NCBI GenBank assembly: GCA_030596405.1
Contig: JAUVKB010000013.1
Coordinates: 1 to 19,951 of the forward strand
Length of the DNA stretch: 19,951 nucleotides
Reading direction: 5' to 3'
From: Deltaproteobacteria bacterium
GTDB taxonomy: Bacteria; Desulfobacterota; Desulfobacteria; Desulfobacterales; JAUVKB01
The notes beneath the pieces are model-generated. The model searched no databases. It saw only the letters and a program-made list of their open reading frames with translations, and had not been told where the DNA came from. The position numbers were made by a program, and so were the translations under genes. Position 1 is the stretch's first letter. The number at the start of each line of letters is the position of its first letter. Positions 8,559-13,942 of the stretch are shown in pieces.

Positions 8559-9014
8559 TCACCTTTGGTTCAAAAGACTTTTGAGTTCGGACACAAAATC
8601 GTTAACGTCCTTGAATTCTCTGTAAACCGATGCAAACCTTACATACGCTACAGCATCAATGTCATGAAGTTTTGTCATGATCCTTTCACCTACCATCGAA
8701 GAGGGAATCTCTTTTTCACCGGTTTCTTTTAAGTCACGTTCTGTCTCATCGAGGAATTCTTCGATAGTATTAATGCTGATATCCCGTTTTTCGCAGGCTT
8801 TTTGAATCCCGGAACGCACCTTTTCCCTGTTGAAAACTTCACGGCGCCCATCTTTTTTAACTATCATGACGGGGGTTTCTTCGATATGCTCATAGGTTGT
8901 AAAGCGCCGACCGCAATTCAAACACTCTCTCCGCCTGCGAATAACATTGTTGTTTTTACTCAACCTGGAATCGATGACCTTGTTGTCGATTTTTCCGCAA
9001 AACGGACACTTCAT
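8559..9014 (-). CDS. nrdR: Transcriptional repressor NrdR
   Basis: ATP/dATP-sensing repressor of ribonucleotide reductase genes. The N-terminal zinc ribbon uses C3, C6, C31 and C34, with the expected RRRRECLNCGRRFTTYE run around 26-42. An ATP-cone domain follows, starting at VKKDGRREVFNREKVRSGI near 53-71. At 151 residues the protein has the usual length. A GGGAGAAAATAATG start region gives a good ribosome site. It lies 13 bp after the deaminase gene. I did not see an obvious NrdR-box pair in this window, so its targets are elsewhere. Confidence 0.97.
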   Translation of the reverse strand: MKCPFCGKIDNKVIDSRLSKNNNVIRRRRECLNCGRRFTTYEHIEETPVMIVKKDGRREVFNREKVRSGIQKACEKRDISINTIEEFLDETERDLKETGEKEIPSSMVGERIMTKLHDIDAVAYVRFASVYREFKDVNDFVSELKSLLNQR

Positions 9015-9027
9015 TATTTTCTCCCTG

Positions 9028-9489
9028 CTAATCAGTACCTGTCCTTATTACTTCAATATCAGCTTCTTTCAGCATTTCGCTCGACAGATAGTCTGCATAA
9101 CCGGACTTATAGTATATTTTTTTTATGCCGGCGTTAATAATCATTTTTGCGCAAATGGAACACGGCAGGTTTGTGCAAAAAAGGGTCGCATCTTTTATGG
9201 AGACGCCATAAAAGGCAGCCTGGATAATTGCATTCTGCTCGGCATGGATGCCCCTGCACAGTTCATGCTTTTCTCCTGACGGCACATTCAGTTTTTCGCG
9301 AAGACAACCTATTTCAAGGCAATGTTTCATGCCTGTAGGGGCTCCGTTATAACCGGTGGAGAGGATCCTTTTGTCCTTTACAATTACAGCGCCGACCGAA
9401 CGCCTTTTGCACGTTGACCGTTTTGCAACCAGTGTTGCAATATCCATAAAATAGGTCTCCCATGAAGGGCGATTCTCTTCGATTGCCAT
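9028..9489 (-). CDS. dCMP deaminase / ComEB-like zinc deaminase
   Basis: Zinc-dependent cytidine-type deaminase, most like dCMP deaminases, which make dUMP for thymidylate synthesis. The zinc ligands and catalytic Glu are visible: HAEQNAI with H82 and E84, then PCSIC with C110 and C113. Extra cysteines in the 57-78 region (HCLEIGC and CRG) match the second metal site seen in several dCMP deaminases. Length 153 fits. It starts with ATG 5 bp after the glyA stop and is 13 bp before nrdR. Sitting between glyA (one-carbon units) and nrdR (dNTP control), a role in deoxynucleotide supply is sensible. ComEB/Tad-like alternatives use the same fold, so the exact substrate is inferred. Confidence 0.88.
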   Translation of the reverse strand: MAIEENRPSWETYFMDIATLVAKRSTCKRRSVGAVIVKDKRILSTGYNGAPTGMKHCLEIGCLREKLNVPSGEKHELCRGIHAEQNAIIQAAFYGVSIKDATLFCTNLPCSICAKMIINAGIKKIYYKSGYADYLSSEMLKEADIEVIRTGTD

Positions 9490-9494
9490 TATCC

Positions 9495-10772
9495 TTAAGC
9501 GCTGCCTGTGCTTAGATGTTCATAAACAGGAAATGCGTCACAAAGTGCGCGAACTTTTTCTTTTGCATGCATAATAACGCTGTTATCCGTATAGTTTTTG
9601 AGAACGGTAACGATTAGTTTTGCTATGATTTCCATTTCCTGAGTTTTCATGCCTCTTGAAGTAACAACCGGTGTGCCGATCCGAATACCGCTAGTAATAA
9701 AAGGACTTTTTGTTTCAAACGGTATAGAATTTTTATTAACGGTAATACCGGCTAAACCAAGGGCTTTTTCAGCATCTTTCCCTGTAATGTTAAGAGCTTT
9801 TAAATCTACCAGCATCATATGGTTGTCTGTGCCGCCTGAAACGAGCCTCAAACCCTCTTTTGCCAACTGTTTTGCAAGAGCTGATGCATTATCAACGACA
9901 TTTTGCTGATATGTTGCAAACGGCTCTGAAAGGGCTTCTTTAAACGCAACAGCCTTGGCAGCTATGACATGCATAAGCGGCCCTCCCTGAATGCCGGGGA
10001 AAATCATTTTATTCAGTATGTCGCTATAGTCGGTTTTTGCCAGGATCAAGCCCCCGCGCGGCCCCCTTAATGTCTTGTGGGTTGTAGATGTGACAACGTC
10101 TGCAAACGGTATGGGAGAAGGATGAAGGCCTGTCGCTACAAGACCGGCTATGTGTGCCATGTCTACCATTAAGTACGCTTTGACTGAATCGGCAATTTGT
10201 GCAAATTTTTTAAAATCTATAATACGCGGATAAGCGCTTGCGCCAGCAACGATCAGCCTTGGTTTATGTTTTTCAGCAACAAGGGCTAACTCTTCATAAT
10301 CGATGGTTTCCGTATCTTGTTTTACGCCATAGTGGATAAATTTGAAAAGTTTTCCTGAAAAACTGGCGGGGCTTCCATGTGTCAGGTGTCCGCCATGAGC
10401 CAGGCTCATACCAAGGACCGTGTCTCCGGGATCCAAGAGGGCAAAATATACCGCCATATTGGCCTGGGAACCTGAATGCGGTTGAACATTGGCATACGCC
10501 GCATCAAACAATTTTATTGCCCGTTGGATGGCCAGTTTTTCTGCCGCATCAACATATTCACATCCACCGTAATACCTTTTATCAGGATAACCTTCCGCAT
10601 ACTTGTTTGTGAGCACGCTTCCCTGGACGGCCATAACGGCTGGACTTACGATATTTTCCGAAGCGATAAGTTCAAGGTTGTTTTTCTGCCTGTCAATCTC
10701 TTGGACAATAATTTTTGCAATATCGGGATCCACGGCTTTAATATTTTTCGAGTTTAAAATTTTTGAGTTCAA
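9495..10772 (-). CDS. glyA: Serine hydroxymethyltransferase
   Basis: PLP enzyme that interconverts serine and glycine while loading one-carbon units onto tetrahydrofolate. NNLELIASEN (31-40), the SGSQAN loop (100-105), VDMAHIAGLV (203-212) and the PLP-binding STTHKTLRGPRGG with K233 are all present; 425 residues is normal. The start is TTG at 10772, with GAGG 10 nt upstream. The nearer ATG at 10777-10779 lies in another frame that stops after 13 codons. The first codons are a small direct duplication (encoding NSKIL then NSKN). It follows rpiB by 94 bp and precedes the deaminase by 5 bp. Confidence 0.97.
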   Translation of the reverse strand: MNSKILNSKNIKAVDPDIAKIIVQEIDRQKNNLELIASENIVSPAVMAVQGSVLTNKYAEGYPDKRYYGGCEYVDAAEKLAIQRAIKLFDAAYANVQPHSGSQANMAVYFALLDPGDTVLGMSLAHGGHLTHGSPASFSGKLFKFIHYGVKQDTETIDYEELALVAEKHKPRLIVAGASAYPRIIDFKKFAQIADSVKAYLMVDMAHIAGLVATGLHPSPIPFADVVTSTTHKTLRGPRGGLILAKTDYSDILNKMIFPGIQGGPLMHVIAAKAVAFKEALSEPFATYQQNVVDNASALAKQLAKEGLRLVSGGTDNHMMLVDLKALNITGKDAEKALGLAGITVNKNSIPFETKSPFITSGIRIGTPVVTSRGMKTQEMEIIAKLIVTVLKNYTDNSVIMHAKEKVRALCDAFPVYEHLSTGSA

Positions 10773-10822
10773 GTATCATTTACCTCTGCATTGTTAATGT
10801 TGACGGTTTTGTGAAAAGCCTG

Positions 10823-10847
10823 ATCCGTGGGATTTACTCCGTGGGAG
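10823..10847. repeat. Twin mini-hairpins between rpiB and glyA
   Basis: Two adjacent 11-bp elements, ATCCGTGGGAT at 10823-10833 and CTCCGTGGGAG at 10837-10847, are near copies of each other. Each can fold as a 4-bp stem with a GTG loop, 3 bases apart. They lie in the 94-bp rpiB-glyA spacer. They are too short to be a terminator and lack a T-run on the minus strand. They could be a protein-binding site or an mRNA processing site; the function is unknown. Confidence 0.35.
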
Positions 10848-10866
10848 TTACGTTGTTTTGACTTTT

Positions 10867-11328
10867 TTATTTCGGAGCTTCACCAAGAGAATCGAATTTT
10901 TCGATTCTTAGCTGATGCCGGCCACCGTCAAAAGGTGTGGAAAGCCATGCGCTTACTATTTCCATGGCAAGAGCACTCCCTGTAACACGGGCGCCGATAA
11001 CAAGTATGTTCGAATTATTGTGGCGCCTGCTCATAATGGCAGAAAAGAGACCAGAGCAAAGAGCCGCCCTGACATGAGAAAATTTGTTTGCAACCATTGA
11101 CATTCCAATGCCTGTGCCGCAAAGGAGTATCCCGCGGTTAAACTTTCCTGTTGAAACCTCTGCTGCAACCCGGATCCCAAAATCTGAATAATCGACCGAA
11201 TCTTCATTATGGGTTCCGGCATCTTCAACATCGATATCCTTTTCAATGAGATACGATTTAATTTTTTCTTTTAAACCATAGGCCGCGTGATCGTTCCCGA
11301 TTATAATCGGTGTTTTATTTATATCCAT
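10867..11328 (-). CDS. rpiB: Ribose-5-phosphate isomerase B
   Basis: RpiB/LacAB-type sugar-phosphate isomerase that interconverts ribose 5-phosphate and ribulose 5-phosphate; the latter is also the substrate of RibBA. The conserved GNDHAAYGLKEKI, the active-site Cys in CGTGIGMS, and HNNSNILVIGARV (HND-type in many homologs) are visible. I place the start at ATG 11328, 153 residues, because GGGGA lies 8 nt upstream. A TTG at 11343 would add five residues with poorer signals. It is the first minus-strand gene of the run, with an AT-rich upstream region that must contain the promoter. Confidence 0.95.
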   Translation of the reverse strand: MDINKTPIIIGNDHAAYGLKEKIKSYLIEKDIDVEDAGTHNEDSVDYSDFGIRVAAEVSTGKFNRGILLCGTGIGMSMVANKFSHVRAALCSGLFSAIMSRRHNNSNILVIGARVTGSALAMEIVSAWLSTPFDGGRHQLRIEKFDSLGEAPK

Positions 11329-11484
11329 ATACAGAATCCCCAATCTTTTTCAGCATTTTCTTAAATATAACAAAATAATTTACATTATCTTTGTTTAATC
11401 TCAAGAAAAAAATCATCAAGACTCGAGAATAATCAATGCAGGCTGTCCTTTTCCTCTGATTCATCATTAAAATAAAGTAAAAAG

Positions 11485-11551
11485 CCTCGTTGGCCCTGTA
11501 AAAACAGGATGATAGATTCGTTTTGGCAAAACAAAACCATCATCAACGAGG
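11485..11551 (+). promoter_or_regulatory. Branched hairpin covering a ribosome binding site
   Basis: CCTCGTT (11485-11491) pairs with AACGAGG (11545-11551). The pairing continues through GATGAT (11508-11513) with ATCATC (11539-11544). Between the two left-arm segments sits a separate small hairpin with CCTGT/ACAGG arms. The apex can form a further GTTTTG-G-CAAAAC stem. The right arm contains the GAGG of GAGGTG, which lies 8 nt before the ATG at 11562. Folding of the RNA would hide this ribosome site. This resembles the structures that limit transposase translation in IS elements; the regulatory role is inferred. Confidence 0.5.
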
Positions 11552-11609
11552 TGTAATGATTATGGCACAAGGCATTCTTTCTTTCAAGTATGAAACTGAG
11601 AAAAAATAA
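11485..11609 (+). mobile_element. Remnant of the start of an IS1380-like transposase
   Basis: A start codon at 11562 with a proper GAGGTG ribosome site opens a 15-codon frame, MAQGILSFKYETEKK, which ends at TAA 11607-11609. The first residues closely resemble the N-terminus I remember for IS1380-family (DDE) transposases in sulfate reducers, which begin MAQGILPFKYE or similar. The rest of the transposase is absent, and the downstream 100 bases show no further homology I can name, so this is a truncated end of an element. I could not define terminal inverted repeats or a target duplication. The C-rich stretch at 11640-11654 may mark the old junction. Identification is from memory of short sequence only. 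Confidence 0.45.
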
Positions 11610-11623
11610 CATATTCACCTGCT

Positions 11624-11640
11624 TTGGCACCCGGGTTGCT
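11624..11640 (+). promoter_or_regulatory. Sigma-54 (RpoN) type -24/-12 promoter
   Basis: TTGGCAC, five bases, then TTGCT: TGGCAC is at 11625-11630 and TTGCT at 11636-11640. This is an exact match to the core consensus TGGCAC-N5-TTGCW with the required 12-base step between the GG and GC. It points right, with a predicted start near 11652, about 300 bases before the CoA-transferase ATG. Sigma-54 promoters need an upstream-bound activator; the hairpin region at 11485-11551 lies in the right place for an enhancer, but I recognise no known activator site. Confidence 0.55.
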
Positions 11641-11760
11641 CCCCCGCCCCCCCCGTCAAACATAATAATTATAACATGGTTTTAAAAAAACATTCAATTG
11701 GAAATTAAAAACTTAAAACCGGACATTTTGAAATGCTACTGGCATATTTCATAAATAAGG

Positions 11761-11789
11761 TTGACACTAAAGCCTAATTATGGGAAAAT
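11761..11789 (+). promoter_or_regulatory. Possible sigma-70 promoter for the CoA-transferase gene
   Basis: A perfect TTGACA at 11761-11766 is followed after 17 bases by GAAAAT at 11784-11789, which matches TATAAT at four of six positions. It would start transcription near 11796 and give a leader of about 160 nt. In AT-rich DNA such matches occur often, so the call is tentative. Confidence 0.35.
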
Positions 11790-11838
11790 TTAAATCGATT
11801 TTTTCAGGAAACCTTGGAGATCTTGTGCCTTACCCGTG

Positions 11839-11887
11839 TTGGCCATACTTGTTTGGTTTAAGTCGAGTCAGGCCAAGTTTCTATAAT
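11839..11887 (+). promoter_or_regulatory. Spaced inverted repeat next to a perfect -10 hexamer
   Basis: TTGGCC at 11839-11844 and GGCCAA at 11871-11876 form a 6-bp inverted repeat with a 26-bp gap. It ends 5 bp before a perfect TATAAT at 11882-11887. No good -35 hexamer is seen 17 bp upstream. An activator-dependent promoter with an operator would look like this, but so could chance. Confidence 0.25.
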
Positions 11888-11955
11888 TAAAATTACAATA
11901 ATTGATATCCGCGGAAGCATTACGATTGTAAGAAAAACACGAAGGAGGTTTTATA

Positions 11956-13149
11956 ATGGTTAGTAAAAAAACCACAACGTTAGAAGGTGTTACGGTTGCC
12001 GATTTCAGCCATGCTTTGGCAGCGCCTTACGGCAGCATGATATTGGCAGATATGGGCGCTGATGTTATCAAAATTGAGTCGCCCGCAGGCGATATGAGCC
12101 GTCCCGCTCTTGGCGGCGCATGGAATATTATGGCCAACCGCAATAAACGGGGAATTTCCGTGGATCTAAAACAGGAACAGGGTAAAGAGATTGTCAGAAA
12201 AATATTACAAAAAGCGGACGTTTTAATTGAAAGCTTTACTCCCGGAGTCATCGGAAAACTGGGTTTTGGATATGAGACTGTCCGCGCCATTAATCCCAAA
12301 CTTATCTATTGCTCCATTTCAGGATTCGGCCAGACAGGGCCATATAAAGACATGCGTGGTTTTGACGTCGTAGCCCAGGCCTTTTCAGGCATAATGCTGA
12401 ACACAGGAGAACCGGATTGCCCGCCGGTGCGTGTTGGTACATCGGCCGTCGATATGGGTTCCGGGATGTACCTGGCTCTTGGAATATTGCTTGCCCTGAT
12501 GGACAGGGAAAAAACAGGCGAGGGGCAACGTATAGATATAAGCCTTTTTGAGACCGCTCTGTCCTGGATGTCTCCTTACACCGTCGGTTTTTCAAAAACC
12601 GGAGTTCTTCCCCAGCGGCTTGGTTCCGGCTATGCCGCTTTTTGCCCATACAAGGTCTTTGATGCATCCGATGGTTATGTCTTTGTCGGCGTTGCTACTG
12701 ATCAGTTCTGGAAATATTTTTGCGAGTCTCTCGATTTTATGGATTTATACGAAAACCCGAAATATCTGAAGACAAAAGGCCGCCTGGAAAACAGAATAGA
12801 GCTCGACGATCTGGTGCAAAAAGGAATGAAAAGATTTAAGGTCGCCGAGGTGGTTGAAAAATTGAGAACGGCTGGCGTTCCTGTAGCTCCTTTGTTGTCG
12901 GTGGCGCAGACCTTGGAAGATCCTCAAGCAAAGGCGCGTGACATTTTTGTTTCTATGGATCATCCGGAGTATGGCCCGGTAAAATTTACACGCACTCCAA
13001 TCGTTCGGTCAGGCAAAATGCCTGAGGTATGTTCATCTTCTCCCTTTCTTGGCGAACATACCCGTGAAGTTATGGCCGAGGTCGGCTATTCAAAAGAACA
13101 GATCGATGAGCTGATCTCTTCCGGAATTGCTATCGATGTAAAAAAGTAA
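11956..13149 (+). CDS. Family III CoA-transferase (CaiB/BaiF type)
   Basis: Transfers CoA between carboxylic acids through a covalent aspartyl intermediate. The 397 residues and the order of conserved blocks fit the family: GVTVADFSHALAAPYGSMILADMGADVIKIE (11-41), NRNKRGISVDLK (61-72), ISGFGQTGPY (121-130), and GTSAVDMGSGMYLALGILLAL with D166 as the expected catalytic Asp. LFETALSWM and the C-terminal LGEHTREVM follow. An AAGGAGG ribosome site lies just before the ATG. No acyl-CoA dehydrogenase, benzylsuccinate or other pathway partner is adjacent, so the acid substrate cannot be named from context. It stands alone between its own promoter region and a terminator. Related family members act on formate/oxalate, carnitine, benzylsuccinate or mesaconate; none is favoured here. 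Confidence 0.9.
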   Translation: MVSKKTTTLEGVTVADFSHALAAPYGSMILADMGADVIKIESPAGDMSRPALGGAWNIMANRNKRGISVDLKQEQGKEIVRKILQKADVLIESFTPGVIGKLGFGYETVRAINPKLIYCSISGFGQTGPYKDMRGFDVVAQAFSGIMLNTGEPDCPPVRVGTSAVDMGSGMYLALGILLALMDREKTGEGQRIDISLFETALSWMSPYTVGFSKTGVLPQRLGSGYAAFCPYKVFDASDGYVFVGVATDQFWKYFCESLDFMDLYENPKYLKTKGRLENRIELDDLVQKGMKRFKVAEVVEKLRTAGVPVAPLLSVAQTLEDPQAKARDIFVSMDHPEYGPVKFTRTPIVRSGKMPEVCSSSPFLGEHTREVMAEVGYSKEQIDELISSGIAIDVKK

Positions 13150-13190
13150 TGTTAAAAGCCATAAAATTTTTTCAAGTTAAAGGAAGGCGA

Positions 13191-13237
13191 AAATTTTAAC
13201 CGCAGGAATACATCAAGTATTTTGAGGATTAAAATTT
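13191..13237. repeat. Imperfect palindrome after the CoA-transferase gene
   Basis: AAATTTTAA (13191-13199) pairs with TTAAAATTT (13229-13237), and inside it AATAC (13207-13211) pairs with GTATT (13217-13221). Both pairs share the same centre (13214), so they form one coaxial 47-nt imperfect hairpin with internal loops. The flanking sequence to about 13280 looks like the dispersed intergenic repeats found in some Desulfobacteria genomes, but I cannot confirm this. It has no T-run and is not a classical terminator. Confidence 0.45.
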
Positions 13238-13333
13238 GAGACTGACGCAGAAATTGGGAAAATTAGAAGTTTTCGTTCAGGCACTAACCAAGTTTGATAA
13301 CATCCGCTCGCGCACATAGCGGACGGTTTTAAC

Positions 13334-13373
13334 AAGGCAGCCCCAATCTAAAAGGGGCTGCTTTCCGTTTTTT
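13334..13373 (+). terminator. Strong rho-independent terminator
   Basis: GCAGCCCC (13337-13344) pairs with GGGGCTGC (13354-13361), with a 9-nt A-rich loop and extension of the stem by A-T and G-T pairs. It is followed by a T-rich tail, TTTCCG then six Ts, up to 13373. It ends plus-strand transcription about 190 bases after the CoA-transferase stop and separates that gene from the repair gene downstream. Confidence 0.85.
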
Positions 13374-13426
13374 GCATTCCATTTTTTCCTTGATATTTTA
13401 CAACGATTTTAGAAAAACAGCCATAG

Positions 13427-13810
13427 ATGAAATTTATAGCCGACCTGCATATCCATTCCAAATTTTCAAGAGCTACTGCAAAGAATCTTGATCTTGAAAA
13501 TCTATATATTGCAGCCCAGTTAAAAGGGATAACGGTCGTCGGGACAGGAGATTTTACACATCCCGGGTGGTTTTCGGAAATAAATGAAAAATTAAAGCCT
13601 GCCGAACAGGGGCTTTTCAAGTTAAGGGACGAAATATCAGAAAAATGCAACGAAAAGGTTCCGGTTTCATGCCGGGGCAAAGTCCGTTTCATCCTGTCTT
13701 CCGAGATAAGTAATATATATAAAAAAAACGGAAGAACCAGAAAAAATCACAACCTTGTATTTTTGCCGGATATCGATACTGCGGGTCGATTCAACGCAAA
13801 ATTGGACTAA
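13427..13810 (+). CDS. N-terminal fragment of the EndoQ-like PHP domain
   Basis: The 127-residue product made if the TAA terminates. It holds the first three metal-binding motifs of the PHP fold (D6, H8, H10; D42 and H45; E93) but lacks the later His and Asp-X-His ligands, so it should be inactive by itself. A weak promoter-like pair, TTGCAT at 13372-13377 and TATTTT at 13394-13399, lies in the 53-bp gap after the terminator. Confidence 0.7.
   Translation: MKFIADLHIHSKFSRATAKNLDLENLYIAAQLKGITVVGTGDFTHPGWFSEINEKLKPAEQGLFKLRDEISEKCNEKVPVSCRGKVRFILSSEISNIYKKNGRTRKNHNLVFLPDIDTAGRFNAKLD
13808..13810 (+). other. In-frame TAA inside the EndoQ-helicase gene
   Basis: The codon sits between NAKLD and IGNIKSDGRPILGLD, where family members read through with a normal residue. 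AAA, CAA or GAA would each differ by one base. TAA ends other genes here (for example gyrB), so genome-wide reassignment is not supported. Confidence 0.9.
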
Positions 13811-13942
13811 ATCGGCAATATAAAATCGGACGGCCGTCCTATCCTCGGCCTTGATGCAAGAAATCTTCTTGAAACTCTCCTTGAAACATCAGACAGGGCG
13901 TTTTTAATCCCCGCGCATATCTGGACGCCCTGGTTCTCTCTT

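Larger units (their letters stand above)
11344..11955. other. Divergent intergenic region with IS debris and promoters
   Basis: About 610 bases without a convincing gene, between minus-strand rpiB and the plus-strand CoA-transferase gene. From left to right it holds an AT-rich stretch for the rpiB promoter (to about 11430), a branched hairpin with a 15-codon IS1380-like start (11485-11609), an exact sigma-54 core (11624-11640) and a C-rich run with eight consecutive Cs (about 11640-11654). After an AT-rich spacer come sigma-70-like elements (11761-11789 and 11882-11887) and a spaced TTGGCC/GGCCAA inverted repeat. The separate entries below describe these parts. A 76-codon open frame on the minus strand (11433-11663) has no family resemblance and is ignored. 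Confidence 0.6.

Noticed and set aside
11433..11663. 76-codon minus-strand open frame in the divergent region
   Set aside because: Runs antisense through the IS remnant and the C-rich stretch, has no ribosome site or recognisable motif, and is explained by low stop frequency in that sequence.
13303..13323. TCCGC/GCGGA inverted repeat just before the terminator
   Set aside because: Only 5 bp with an 11-bp loop, and not near a start codon; probably chance.
13811..13942. A frameshift as cause of the split repair gene
   Set aside because: Codons before the TAA and after it are in the same frame (13427 and 13943 differ by 516, a multiple of three), so it is a point nonsense change.
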